A DNA stretch of 64,000 bases from Candidatus Poribacteria bacterium (GCA_022821725.1 JAJEDB010000061.1:62001-126000), one strand, 5' to 3'. Positions 1 to 8,805 are shown, counted from the first letter of the stretch. The notes: generated from the letters alone by a model not told the origin. Made by a program: numbers and translations.

Positions 1-303
1 ATGAGTGCGATGTTGGTTGCACCAGCAGTCGCTGCTCGGCAGTGGACGGATAAACTGAGCGTAATGATGCTGCTCGCTGCCGGCTTTGGAGCACTCGCAG
101 GTGTGGGCGGAACGATTATCAGTAGTAGTGCTTCACGTATCCCGACGGGTCCAACGATTGTGTTGTGCGCAACGGTTGTGGTGGGATTCTCGATCGTTCT
201 TGCCCCGAATCGTGGACTGTTATGGAACAGGCTTCGGTATCAACGCAACAAACGTAACCTCAAGATGCTTGGGGGACAACTTTTCCAGAGCGAGGAGCAG
301 TAG
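1..303 (+). CDS. Metal ABC transporter permease (ABC-3 family), C-terminal part
   Basis: This is the last 100 residues of an integral-membrane permease of the ABC-3 family, which imports Mn, Zn or Fe. The upstream part lies outside the window, and the ATG at base 1 is probably an internal methionine. It carries the family phrase LVAPAVAARQ, two hydrophobic segments (about residues 20-45 and 52-70) and a basic cytosolic tail beginning near NRGLLW. The same VPNRGL/APNRGL ending recurs in the next gene, 32 bp downstream, so the two are paralogous permease subunits of one importer. The metal cannot be told from this fragment. Confidence 0.85.
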   Translation: MSAMLVAPAVAARQWTDKLSVMMLLAAGFGALAGVGGTIISSSASRIPTGPTIVLCATVVVGFSIVLAPNRGLLWNRLRYQRNKRNLKMLGGQLFQSEEQ

Positions 304-335
304 AAGACACCCGCACCGCGAGGAACGTTAGAAAA

Positions 336-1445
336 ATGATACAAGAGCATCTTGATATCCAACTCATTGCGATTGTCACAGCGGTGGCATGTGCTTTGCC
401 GGGTGTGTTCTTAGTGCTGAGGCGGATGACTTTGATGAGTGATGCCATTAGCCACGCGATTCTCCCCGGCATCGTCCTCGCCTTTTTTCTCACAGAAAGT
501 TTGTCCTCACCGCTCCTAATTCTTGCCGCTGCGGGAACAGGGGTGCTCACCGTTGTTTTCGTTGAGTTGCTGCAACGGACGAAACTCGTGAAAGAGGATG
601 CCGCCATTGGATTGACCTTCCCTGCCCTTTTCAGCATTGGGGTGATCCTAATTTCTCGATTTGCGGGCAACGTTCACTTGGATATGGATGCCGTCCTCCT
701 TGGTGAACTCGCTTATGCCCCGCTTAACCGGTTAGACATTTTCGGATACGACGTGGGTCCCGTATCTGTATATGTAATGGGAACGATTCTGCTGCTGAAC
801 CTTACCTTTATTCTACTATTTTACAAAGAATTGAAGTTAGCGACCTTTGACGCAAGTTTAGCCGCTACGTTGGGGTTCGCACCTACCTTGATTCACTATG
901 GGCTGATGACATTGGTGTCCGTTACAACCGTGGGAGCGTTTGACGCTGTTGGTTCGATATTGGTTGTTGCGCTCATCGCTGGACCGCCTGCTACGGCATA
1001 TCTCATCACAAACAGACTTTCGTTGATGCTCACCCTGAGTGCAATTATTGGGAGTGTGAACGCTGTAGCGGGCTATTGGCTGGCGTATCTCTTTGATGTT
1101 TCTATTGCGGGGGCGATTGCGACAATGACGCTCCTTGTGTTCGGACTGGTTTTTTTATTCGTTCCGAACCGTGGACTGATTGCCATCGCGCGGAGGCGGA
1201 CGCGCCAAAAATGGGAGTTTGCCCAAACGATGTTAGTCATTCACCTCTTTAATCACGAGGGACTCCCGGAGGCTGAGGCAGAGTCAGAGGTAGCGCACCT
1301 TCATGAGCATCTTCGTTGGGATCCCGCATTTGCAGCACAGGTCGTAAAATATGCCTTGAACAACCGTTGTGTCTCTCAAGAGGAAACGCAGTTAACCCTA
1401 ACGGAACGCGGGCGCACCGTAGCACAACAGGCACTTGTGCAATAG
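336..1445 (+). CDS. Metal ABC transporter permease with C-terminal winged-helix-like extension
   Basis: A 369-residue ABC-3 permease (MntB/TroC/TroD/ZnuB type). Residues 1-284 form about eight or nine hydrophobic helices with typical family text such as RRMTLMSDAISHAILPG and VGSILVVALIAGPPATAYL. About 85 residues follow the last helix (from ARRRTRQKWE near 285). They are soluble, helix-rich and end TLTERGRTVAQQ, which resembles the wing of a MarR/DtxR-like winged helix. Plain ZnuB/MntB proteins end near 280 residues. The tail could sense metal or contact the ATPase, which is inference. The gene sits 32 bp behind a second permease, probably in one operon. Confidence 0.88.
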   Translation: MIQEHLDIQLIAIVTAVACALPGVFLVLRRMTLMSDAISHAILPGIVLAFFLTESLSSPLLILAAAGTGVLTVVFVELLQRTKLVKEDAAIGLTFPALFSIGVILISRFAGNVHLDMDAVLLGELAYAPLNRLDIFGYDVGPVSVYVMGTILLLNLTFILLFYKELKLATFDASLAATLGFAPTLIHYGLMTLVSVTTVGAFDAVGSILVVALIAGPPATAYLITNRLSLMLTLSAIIGSVNAVAGYWLAYLFDVSIAGAIATMTLLVFGLVFLFVPNRGLIAIARRRTRQKWEFAQTMLVIHLFNHEGLPEAEAESEVAHLHEHLRWDPAFAAQVVKYALNNRCVSQEETQLTLTERGRTVAQQALVQ

Positions 1446-1452
1446 TGAATGA

Positions 1453-1716
1453 TTAACCGCCTTTGAAGTAAGCGAGGAGGGAAATAATTACTGCTGAAAC
1501 TGCCGAGATAGCTATCACCCAATCCTTAACCGTCATAAATGCGGATTTTCTGCCTTTTAGTTCGGCTATATCAGTTTCAACATTTCGTAATCTTTCATCT
1601 ACTTTATCGAATCTTTCATCTACTTTATCAAATCTTTGGTCTATTTTATCAAATCCCTTTGACATCAACTCGTAAATTTCTTCAATAGTCATTGTTTTTA
1701 CCTCCGGAACGTTCAT
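1453..1716 (-). CDS. Small coiled-coil membrane protein
   Basis: An 87-residue protein of unknown function. Residues 20-55 are a repetitive coiled coil in which FDKVDER-like heptads occur four times, followed by one hydrophobic segment (about 63-83, VIAISAVSAVIISLLAYF) and a very short tail. The layout resembles XhlA-like or DUF1640-like anchored coiled coils, but identity is not established. It lies tail-to-tail with the permease gene, 7 bp away. An ATG and GTG pair near the 5' end leaves the exact start open; an internal ATG nine codons in is also possible. Confidence 0.6.
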   Translation of the reverse strand: MNVPEVKTMTIEEIYELMSKGFDKIDQRFDKVDERFDKVDERLRNVETDIAELKGRKSAFMTVKDWVIAISAVSAVIISLLAYFKGG

Positions 1717-1826
1717 TAAACTTACACGTTCTAATTTTAACCTTCGTTAGATCAATCTGTCAAGTTAATTTGTAAAATAAGAAATTAAAGCATTTCACAA
1801 GAGGCATCAAAATCAACCAAAAAGCC

Positions 1827-4286
1827 GTGAAGCGAATCAAAAAGATAAAGTTTTTAGGTTGCATACTTCTGCTCAATGTAGTAGGGGTAATAGGAGCCGA
1901 TGAGGCTGCACTCAAGAATCCAGACGGCTCTTGGAAGTGGACGAATCGGCTCGTCCATGAGACCAGTCCTTACCTGTTGCTCCACGCCCATAACCCCGTG
2001 GAGTGGTATCCGTGGGGCGATGAAGCAGTGGAACGGGCGAAGCAAGAAAATAAGTTGATTTTTCTCTCTGTCGGATATTCCACGTGCTACTGGTGCCACG
2101 TCATGGAGCGGGAGGTTTTCTCCAACCCAGAAATCGCTGCCATGATGAATAAAGACTTCATCAATATCAAAATTGATAGGGAAGAGCGTCCGGATCTCGA
2201 TGAAATCTATATGACAGCAACGCAACTCCTGATTCAGCGGGGTGGGTGGCCCAACTCCGTCTTTCTCACGCCTGATTTAAAACCGTTTTATGCTGGCACC
2301 TATTTTCCACCGACAGATGTGCCGGGCAGACCGGGGTTTCCAACGATCCTTGATGCGGTGCATGAAGCATGGGTAACGCGAGAAGGGGAAGTCATTGAAG
2401 CTGCAAACCAGATTTCAGATACTATTGCATTGGCGACCAGTAGAGGATTTACGACACTCACTGCTACACCCTTGGATAGATCTCTTACTGCTGCTGCGTT
2501 GGACCATCTCCGGACCACCTATAGTGATACCTACGGTGGTTTTGGAGGCGCGCCAAAATTTCCAAGTACCGCGAATCTCGAATTTTTGCTAAGTGAATAT
2601 GAGCGGAAATCGGGGTTACAAACCCCTCCCACAGCATCGGGGTTACAAACCCCTCCCACAGCATCGGGGTTACAAACCCCTCCCACAGCATCGGGGTTAC
2701 AAACCCTTCCCACAGAATCGGGGTTACAAACCCCTCCTACAGAAAATGAATCTCTTTTGAAGATGGTGACACATACGCTGGATATGATGGCTTACGGGGG
2801 GATGTATGACCAGATAGGCGGTGGATTTCACCGATACGCTGTTGACGAAAAATGGCGCGTTCCCCATTTTGAGAAGATGCTTTACGACAACGCACAATTG
2901 GCGAAAGTGTACCTCCAGGCACATCAACTGACCCAGGAACCTCGCTATCGGCGCATTGCTGAAGAGATCTTCCGTTTCGTTTTCCGAGAGATGACAGCAC
3001 CAGAGGGCGGATTCTATTCAGCATTGGACGCTGAGACGGATGCCGAAGAAGGAAAATATTACGTCTGGACTGCCGATGAGATTCAGAAGATCCTCGGTAA
3101 GAAGACAGCGGCCCGTTTCGCTGCTGTTTACGGGGTCGATAAGGGACCTAATTTTGAAGGAAAAAATGTGCTTTATGTTCCTGAAGGCGCAGCAGCGGAG
3201 AAGGCTCTCAAGGAAGTGGAATCGGCAAGGGAGAAACTCTTAACAACACGTGCGAAGCGAGAATACCCCTTGTTGGACACAAAGATTATTGTCAATTGGA
3301 ACGGTCTGATGATAGACGCACTTGCCTACGGTTATCAAGTGCTTGGTGAGGAACGGTATCTTGGGGCGGCATCAAAAGCTGCGGCGTTCATTCTTGACAC
3401 CCTGAAAAAACCGAACGGTGAATTGTGCCATACTTATACTGCGGGTGTGGTGAAACAGGATGTATATCTTGATGACTACGCCTTTTTTGTCCGGGGTTTG
3501 CTTGCATTGTATCAGGCTACCGGTGATGAAGAGTGGTTGAATTCAGCGAAAGGACTCACTGATGCGATGATTCAACTTTTTTGGGACGACAAAAATGGAG
3601 GGTTCTATTACACGAAAGCGGATGCGAAACACCTTATTGTGCGAACGAAGAAACCTTATGATTCGGCGATTCCATCTGGTAATGCTGTTGCCGTCTCAAA
3701 TCTATTAGCATTTGGGGCGGATTATCGGGGTTACGCTGAAGAAACGTTGCGGAGCTTCGCGAAATCTATGGCGCAAAGTCCCGCGTCTTTCATGTATATG
3801 CATTTTTCCCTTAACCGCTATTTGATCGCAGGAGAAGAACTCGACTCTGCAACACCCCCATTTGGAACGGCGCTCGGTTCTGAAACGTCCCCACTCGTAA
3901 GTGCAACTGCTGAAATTAAATCCCATAGTAACAGCGTATTTGATGTGACGCTCCGACTCAACATTGCTGAGGGTTGGCATATTAACGCAAATCCCGCGGG
4001 TCAAGACAATTTGATCCCGACCACAATTACAGTGGATACAGATATCCCGTTAGAAATTGTCGATATAGCATATCCGAAAGGGAGATCGACCCGCTTTGAA
4101 TTTAGTAGTGAGTCCTTGAACGTGTATGAAGAAAGCCTTACAATTCCGTTGCGGTTAAAGCAGAAATCGGATGTGAAGGACGACAAAACCGTTCCAATGA
4201 CGCTACAACTCACCTACCAACTCTGTAACGAGACTGAATGTCTGTTGCCACAGACGTTGAACATTTCACTAAAGTTACCGCGGTAG
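1827..4286 (+). CDS. DUF255 thioredoxin-like protein (YyaL/SSP411 type) with DsbD-N-like C-terminal domain
   Basis: An 819-residue exported protein with a GTG start and a hydrophobic N-terminal signal (residues 9-23). Residues 35-200 are the DUF255 thioredoxin-like domain with C87-Y-W-C90 in place of a classic CxxC. The middle is the alpha/alpha-toroid of the SPATA20/YyaL family ([28 protein letters not shown]). Residues about 690-819 resemble the N-terminal domain of DsbD, with a cysteine pair near 800 and 805 (CNETEC) like the reactive pair there. A proline-rich insert of five nine-residue repeats (GLQTPPTAS type, residues 262-306) comes from a DNA repeat. A periplasmic thiol redox role is likely, but its substrate is unknown. 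Confidence 0.85.
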   Translation: MKRIKKIKFLGCILLLNVVGVIGADEAALKNPDGSWKWTNRLVHETSPYLLLHAHNPVEWYPWGDEAVERAKQENKLIFLSVGYSTCYWCHVMEREVFSNPEIAAMMNKDFINIKIDREERPDLDEIYMTATQLLIQRGGWPNSVFLTPDLKPFYAGTYFPPTDVPGRPGFPTILDAVHEAWVTREGEVIEAANQISDTIALATSRGFTTLTATPLDRSLTAAALDHLRTTYSDTYGGFGGAPKFPSTANLEFLLSEYERKSGLQTPPTASGLQTPPTASGLQTPPTASGLQTLPTESGLQTPPTENESLLKMVTHTLDMMAYGGMYDQIGGGFHRYAVDEKWRVPHFEKMLYDNAQLAKVYLQAHQLTQEPRYRRIAEEIFRFVFREMTAPEGGFYSALDAETDAEEGKYYVWTADEIQKILGKKTAARFAAVYGVDKGPNFEGKNVLYVPEGAAAEKALKEVESAREKLLTTRAKREYPLLDTKIIVNWNGLMIDALAYGYQVLGEERYLGAASKAAAFILDTLKKPNGELCHTYTAGVVKQDVYLDDYAFFVRGLLALYQATGDEEWLNSAKGLTDAMIQLFWDDKNGGFYYTKADAKHLIVRTKKPYDSAIPSGNAVAVSNLLAFGADYRGYAEETLRSFAKSMAQSPASFMYMHFSLNRYLIAGEELDSATPPFGTALGSETSPLVSATAEIKSHSNSVFDVTLRLNIAEGWHINANPAGQDNLIPTTITVDTDIPLEIVDIAYPKGRSTRFEFSSESLNVYEESLTIPLRLKQKSDVKDDKTVPMTLQLTYQLCNETECLLPQTLNISLKLPR
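2610..2744 (+). repeat. Five tandem 27-bp repeats inside the DUF255 gene
   Basis: Five head-to-tail 27-bp units stay in frame and encode [13 protein letters not shown] repeats. Units 1-3 are identical, and units 4 and 5 carry a few substitutions. Each unit contains the palindrome GGGGTTacaAACCCC followed by TCCCACAG. Single diverged copies of the same motif lie in spacers near 17609 and 38207, so this looks like a dispersed palindromic repeat that landed in a gene and expanded. Confidence 0.92.
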
Positions 4287-4316
4287 TTGACTGCAGGTAT
4301 GTTTATAGGGTATAAT
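4287..4316 (+). promoter_or_regulatory. Sigma-70-like promoter of the toxin-antitoxin pair
   Basis: TTGACT (4287-4292) and TATAAT (4311-4316) are separated by 18 bp, starting directly after the TAG stop of the DUF255 gene. The antitoxin ATG follows 33 bp later with an AGGAGG ribosome site. Confidence 0.75.
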
Positions 4317-4349
4317 AGATGTGAGTCAATCTGATGCAAGGAGGTACAC

Positions 4350-4652
4350 ATGGAAAAAGTCCAGAGTTTCAAATTCCAGAATCCTGACTATGGTGACATC
4401 TATACTGCCCAAATCGAAAAAAACGGCAACGGATGGATCGGGTGGATACAAGAGTATCCGAAGGTGAAGTGTGCAGAGTCTACAAAAGCGGCATTGCTGA
4501 AAACCCTTGAGAATAGGCTTTATGAAACTTTAGAAGCCGACTGGGAAGCATGGGATAGACAGTTAGAAGAAGACGTGAAAGCCGGAAAACTGGATCGGCT
4601 TGCTAAAGAAGCCCTTGAGGATTTGCGCGCTGGTAGGTGCACCGATTTATAA
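4350..4652 (+). CDS. HicB-like antitoxin of a type II toxin-antitoxin pair
   Basis: A 100-residue protein with a HicB-like N-terminal half (YTAQIEKNGNGWIGWIQEYP, residues 17-36), the beta-strand pattern of the partial RNase-H fold of HicB antitoxins. An acidic helical C-terminal half would hold the toxin. It overlaps the downstream RelE-like gene by about 53 bp, has its own promoter and a strong Shine-Dalgarno, and is followed at once by a toxin-sized ORF. This layout supports antitoxin function more than the sequence alone does. No DNA-binding domain is obvious. Confidence 0.65.
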   Translation: MEKVQSFKFQNPDYGDIYTAQIEKNGNGWIGWIQEYPKVKCAESTKAALLKTLENRLYETLEADWEAWDRQLEEDVKAGKLDRLAKEALEDLRAGRCTDL

Positions 4653-4893
4653 AACACGCCGAGATTTTTGGACATACTATCAAAATCTGCCTCCTGAAGT
4701 TCAACAGCTCGCTGATGAGAAATTTGAACTATTGAAACAGGATCCGGCACACCCATCTCTGAATTTTAAAAAGGTCGGTAGATATTGGTCTGCTCGGATC
4801 ACCCAGCAATATAGGGCTTTAGCCCTTGAAGATGCAGGAGTCTTCCTCTGGGTTTGGATCGGAAAACACGACGAATATATGAAACGTATCTAA
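4600..4893 (+). CDS. RelE/ParE-superfamily toxin
   Basis: A 97-residue basic protein with the compact RelE-like signature: KTRRDFWTYYQNLPPEVQQLA, then HPSLNFKKVG-RYWSARI, then YRALALEDAG and a C-terminal WVWIGKHDEY. Members of this group are ribosome-dependent or free mRNA interferases. The only in-frame ATG is at 4600, inside the antitoxin gene. The recognisable domain starts about 17 residues later, so a non-ATG start nearer 4630 is possible. The overlap implies translational coupling to the antitoxin. Confidence 0.72.
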   Translation: MLKKPLRICALVGAPIYKTRRDFWTYYQNLPPEVQQLADEKFELLKQDPAHPSLNFKKVGRYWSARITQQYRALALEDAGVFLWVWIGKHDEYMKRI

Positions 4894-4943
4894 TGATCTA
4901 TTAGCGTTACCACAATCTTCATTTATCTGAGGAGAAACTTTGA

Positions 4944-5774
4944 ATGAAAACTATGATTTCAATCTACACCACTCTATCTTTTTTGTTAATGGCGAGCACT
5001 CTCGTCTTTGCCAGTGTTGTTGAGGATCCTGTGCTCTATCTCAATGCCGCTGACAACCCCGCCCACCCGGATGCATGGGAGAATCTCGGCACTGAAGGCG
5101 GAGAATTGCTTGCCACAGATAAGCCAATGAAACTCGAAGAAGGCGAAATTAAAATTCCTGCACTCGGTGTCAATGAACCGAATTCGAAGTATTACACAAC
5201 CACGGAGTCCCTTTCAACCTTTGGCGGTCCACCCGCAAAAAACACACCACTGTTTTTCGAGGACTGGACCTTGGAATTCCTTTGTAGACGCAATGGTGAT
5301 TTTTTTGTTGAAGAACACCATTTCGCCGGTTTCCAGAACAGTCCACGGGAAGGTCAGCAGGGGATTCGGCTTTGGATAACCGGGGGGCAGAATTTGGATA
5401 CTTCTATCCATGCTAAAGGGAGTAAGCAAGCGGTTCAACCGCTTAACATCACACTTGAAGAAGGGGTCTGGACCTGGATAGCGGTCGTCGGCACGAGTGG
5501 CAAGTCGATTGTGGCGTATCAAGACGGTAAAGAGGTCAGCAAACAAGCCGGTTTTGAATTCGATAAGAAATTACCGATAAACGACATTTCAATCGGTGCG
5601 AATTCTTTCGATGAGCGTCGGCGAACCTTCAATGGTTCCTTCGCGATTGTCCGGGCTTATGATAAAGCACTGAGTGAGGCAGAAATCAACCAAAACATCT
5701 CTGGCGCATTCGCTGTCGATCCGGCGGACAAACTTCCAACGGTTTGGGCTAAAGTAAAACGCGGCTATGAATAG
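4944..5774 (+). CDS. Secreted LamG/concanavalin A-like protein with the shared C-terminal tail
   Basis: A 276-residue protein with a clear signal peptide (cleavage probably after VFA, near residue 24). The body is a single LamG/Laminin_G_3 jelly roll: WTLEFLCRR, a central EEGVWTWIAVVG strand, VAYQDGKEV and the closing AIVRAYDKALSEAEINQN. Such domains bind carbohydrate or act as adhesion modules. It ends AVDPADKLPTVWAKVKRGYE, a tail also seen in the LamG protein at 20976-21875 and the broken gene at 58852-59460. A GAGGAG ribosome site supports the start. The ligand is unknown. Confidence 0.8.
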   Translation: MKTMISIYTTLSFLLMASTLVFASVVEDPVLYLNAADNPAHPDAWENLGTEGGELLATDKPMKLEEGEIKIPALGVNEPNSKYYTTTESLSTFGGPPAKNTPLFFEDWTLEFLCRRNGDFFVEEHHFAGFQNSPREGQQGIRLWITGGQNLDTSIHAKGSKQAVQPLNITLEEGVWTWIAVVGTSGKSIVAYQDGKEVSKQAGFEFDKKLPINDISIGANSFDERRRTFNGSFAIVRAYDKALSEAEINQNISGAFAVDPADKLPTVWAKVKRGYE

Positions 5775-5860
5775 TAGCGGTATGGAGAACATGCTTTGAT
5801 GTTGATGACTATCCCAGTCTGTTGAGATACGATGGTGAGTTATCGAAATATGTAACCATT

Positions 5861-5890
5861 TGTAGGGATCTCCCTTGTGGGGATCCTACA
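5861..5890. repeat. Imperfect intergenic hairpin repeat
   Basis: TGTAGGGATC and GGATCCTACA face each other across a short loop in the spacer upstream of the glycosidase-like gene. The TGTAGG...CCTACA ends resemble the palindromic elements at 31911 and 61365. Confidence 0.5.
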
Positions 5891-5937
5891 AACTCACTAC
5901 TCACAAGGTATAAGTAATTCTAAAATCTACCATAAAA

Positions 5938-7350
5938 ATGTCTCAATCTCCCACACCTGTTTCGAAGTCCCAAAAAACCCGACACCTTGTCCTGGATCAT
6001 CGCCTCATTGACGAGACCATCGCGGCAAAACTTACCCTTGGTGAGATTACCAAGCATCCACAGAATCCCCTTTTTGGTGAAGACAAACCGTGGGAACCCC
6101 GATTCGACAACGTTTACGCCAATGTCATCTATGATGTGGGGGACAAACTCTATAAATGTTGGTACAATCCGTTTATCATAGATGAACGAGTAACGCACAC
6201 GCCTCCCGAAAAACGGCATCCTGATTGCTGTAATTACATGGATGTAAAGCCAAATACACGGGAGATGGGTCTCTGCTATGCTTACTCGATGGACGGCATT
6301 CACTGGGAGAAACCTGACCTTGGGCTCGTTGCGTTGGATGGCAACAAGCAGAATAACATTCTGATGCGCCGCGTAAATGGGGCGGGCGTTTTCAAAGACG
6401 AACGTGAAACCGATCCGACAAAACGTTATAAGATGTTCTTCTGTGGAGAGCCACAAATGACAGTGGCGTTCTCTGCAGACGGATTGCACTGGAGCGAACC
6501 CCTTCCAATACCGCAGGTTGAGGCACACGGCACGCATCCCAACGCTTTTTGGGCAGAGACATTGGGTAAATACGTCGGTATTACCCGTCAGCATGCTCGG
6601 AATATCCGACTCGTAACACGGACGGAGTCTCCTGATTTTGTACATTGGACCCCAGATGAATCTATCCTTGAAGGTCCCAATCCACGTCTACAGGCACATG
6701 ATATGGTAGTGTTTCCAACGTGTGGGATTTACATCGGGATGCTCGGAATGATGGTTTATCCAGAGGACTCCAATGTTAATGTCAGACAACATGTTGAATT
6801 GGCTTGGAGTCCGGACACCGTCGAGTGGCACCGCATACAAGAGGGAATCCCATTTATTGGGCATACCGCATCGGACACAGAACGTTACGGAGCGACTCCT
6901 TACGATTGGGGAACGATCTTCCCCTCTGCTCCGATTTTTTTTGACGATGAGATATGCATCTATTACGGTGCCGGTGACGGCTACTTTTTCAACTGGCGCA
7001 ACGGTTACCTCGCGCTTGCAACGCTTCGATCCGACGGTTGGGCAGGCTATGAACCGATCGTAACTGACATGCCAGCCGTCATAACGACCCAACCCTTAAC
7101 CTTTGATGGCACATCAGTCGGTATAACAGCAGATGTATCGGATGATGGTTCTGTGCGTGTAGCAATTCTCGATAAGGCAGGGAACCAACTTGTCAGGAGT
7201 CAACTGGTTCGTTCGACTGTTACAGATCGCAGTGTGCAATGGGAACCGAGTCAGGGGTTAGCAGATTTGCGAGGCAAGGAAATTCGGTTGAGATTCCAGT
7301 TGCGTAACGCAAAACTCTATGCCTTTCAGATCGAAGCGGAGAATGGATAA
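5938..7350 (+). CDS. Glycosidase-like five-bladed propeller protein (GH43/GH32 superfamily-like)
   Basis: A 470-residue protein without a signal peptide. Repeated blade motifs of the form AYSMDGIHWEKPDLG, AFSADGLHWSEPL and AWSPDTVEWHRI are typical of five-bladed beta-propeller glycosidases and related proteins of sugar-use loci. The last 110 residues form a beta-rich module (VRVAILDKAGNQL...IRLRFQLRNAKLYAFQIE) common at the end of such proteins. Catalytic acids cannot be assigned by eye, so hydrolase activity is unproven. It converges with the DegT gene 29 bp away. Confidence 0.65.
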   Translation: MSQSPTPVSKSQKTRHLVLDHRLIDETIAAKLTLGEITKHPQNPLFGEDKPWEPRFDNVYANVIYDVGDKLYKCWYNPFIIDERVTHTPPEKRHPDCCNYMDVKPNTREMGLCYAYSMDGIHWEKPDLGLVALDGNKQNNILMRRVNGAGVFKDERETDPTKRYKMFFCGEPQMTVAFSADGLHWSEPLPIPQVEAHGTHPNAFWAETLGKYVGITRQHARNIRLVTRTESPDFVHWTPDESILEGPNPRLQAHDMVVFPTCGIYIGMLGMMVYPEDSNVNVRQHVELAWSPDTVEWHRIQEGIPFIGHTASDTERYGATPYDWGTIFPSAPIFFDDEICIYYGAGDGYFFNWRNGYLALATLRSDGWAGYEPIVTDMPAVITTQPLTFDGTSVGITADVSDDGSVRVAILDKAGNQLVRSQLVRSTVTDRSVQWEPSQGLADLRGKEIRLRFQLRNAKLYAFQIEAENG

Positions 7351-7379
7351 TTCTTATTCATTGCCGTTCTCTGCTACCT

Positions 7380-8570
7380 CTATAGCGCATCGGTATGCGC
7401 CCGAATCTTCTGGAACGCGTCTAAAATCTGTTGCATATCATCTGTGTCCCCCAGAAACATAGAATGGGTGAAGCTGCAAACCTCTTCTCTGTAGACCCTT
7501 TCGGCGTTTGGGCAATTGAGTGTGCTGTAGTCAATCGCTTGATCCCCAAGGTATTTGCGGGGTAAGCCGAGTTGATCAAAGAGTTCAGGATTGCCGAAAG
7601 GACCTTCGTTGTAAATGGGTTCACCATGGGCACCGACACCACACGAAACACCTTCTGCGCGGAGTGCCTCTAAGAACCGATCGCGTGAAACACCGCCGAA
7701 CTCCGCAGATACGAACCGGAAATCCCAATAGTAGAAACACCAGCGTGTGACACGTTCATCGCGCGGGATCGGATGGAGTCCATCTATCGCCTCCATGCCC
7801 TTGGAGAGGTATGCGATATTGCGCTCGCGCGTCTCTACTTGTTCTTCAAACCGTTCCAGTTGGTTCAGTAAGAGGGTCGCTTGGAAGTTGGTCATCCGCA
7901 TATTCAGTTGTGCGAATTGACCTGCCTTTTCTGCGAGTGTTTCATCGTTTGTCAGCACCATTCCGCCTTCGCCACAGGTGAGTGTTTTTCCCATCTGGAA
8001 GCTGAATGCCCCGAGATGCCCGATGGAACCAAGCCCTTTCCCGCGCCACTGTGAACCGTGGGCGTGTGCGCAATCCTCAACCACTTTGAGATCGTGTCTG
8101 TCAGCGATCTCCATAATCGCGTCCAGGTCTGCAGGGTAGCCGCCGTTATGCACTGGGATAATCGCGCGTGTTCGGGGTGTAATGGCTTTCTCAATTGCAT
8201 CGGGTGCGATGTTGTAGGTGAGTGGGTCGATGTCAACGATGACCGGCACCGCATTGACACAGACAACCGATGTTCCTGTTGCCACGAAGGTCAAAGCAGG
8301 AACGATGACTTCATCCCCCGCGGTGATACCAGCCGCCTTTAGGGCACATTGCAGGGCTACAGTGCCGTTAGCGAGTGGAATACCGTACTTTGCATCCTGA
8401 AACGCCGCGAACTTTTCACCGACTTCATCGACTTTCTCGCGTCGGTTCCACGCACCGCTCCGCAGCGTCTCTAAAAGTGCGTTTTCTTCGGTTTCATCAT
8501 AGATGGGCCAACTCTTCCCTAAACTGCCTTTAACAATAGGATCGCCGCCATTAAGTGCCAATTTTGCCAT
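7380..8570 (-). CDS. DegT/DnrJ/EryC1/StrS family PLP aminotransferase
   Basis: A 396-residue fold-type I PLP enzyme. From its start at 8570, the internal aldimine lysine is K195 in AFSFQMGKTLTCGEGG, the family hallmark. ANGTVALQCALKAAG gives the phosphate-binding region, and VEDCAHAHGS contains the PLP-pyridine aspartate. Enzymes of this family aminate nucleotide-linked or free keto-sugars, or dehydrate them. The ATG at 8570 is preferred over a longer reading because it follows AAGGGGGATGGAGAG and starts the conserved MAKLALNGGDP. It is divergent from the S58 peptidase gene. Confidence 0.88.
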   Translation of the reverse strand: MAKLALNGGDPIVKGSLGKSWPIYDETEENALLETLRSGAWNRREKVDEVGEKFAAFQDAKYGIPLANGTVALQCALKAAGITAGDEVIVPALTFVATGTSVVCVNAVPVIVDIDPLTYNIAPDAIEKAITPRTRAIIPVHNGGYPADLDAIMEIADRHDLKVVEDCAHAHGSQWRGKGLGSIGHLGAFSFQMGKTLTCGEGGMVLTNDETLAEKAGQFAQLNMRMTNFQATLLLNQLERFEEQVETRERNIAYLSKGMEAIDGLHPIPRDERVTRWCFYYWDFRFVSAEFGGVSRDRFLEALRAEGVSCGVGAHGEPIYNEGPFGNPELFDQLGLPRKYLGDQAIDYSTLNCPNAERVYREEVCSFTHSMFLGDTDDMQQILDAFQKIRAHTDAL

Positions 8571-8655
8571 CTCTCCATCCCCCTTGTTATGTGTTTTAAC
8601 CCAAGTTGCTACTAACAGATTTTGCACATTTCAGATAGGTTTTCAATCCTTGTCC

Positions 8656-8722
8656 TCACCCCGTAGGGGTGATATGTCTATAGAAAATCGTTGGTTCAAG
8701 GTACCGCACTCCAGCGGAGTGC
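8656..8722. repeat. Pair of perfect 7-bp hairpins in the divergent spacer
   Basis: TCACCCC-gta-GGGGTGA (8656-8672) and GCACTCC-agc-GGAGTGC (8706-8722) are two perfect stems with three-base loops, 33 bp apart. Neither is followed by a T tract. The paired arrangement resembles a BIME-like REP unit rather than a terminator. Confidence 0.75.
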
Positions 8723-8805
8723 TTGATGGATGTGATTTTAGCAGTGCTCCCTTTTTTCGTCAACTTCTTTGACTGCAGTGAGGTCGTGTGTTTGCAGCAT
8801 TCTGC

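Noticed and set aside
2610..2744. CRISPR-like array
   Set aside because: The 27-bp units are directly adjacent with no spacers, stay in frame and encode a peptide repeat in a larger protein.
5920..6645. 241-codon ORF on the minus strand
   Set aside because: Antisense of the glycosidase-like gene, with no motif and no ribosome site.
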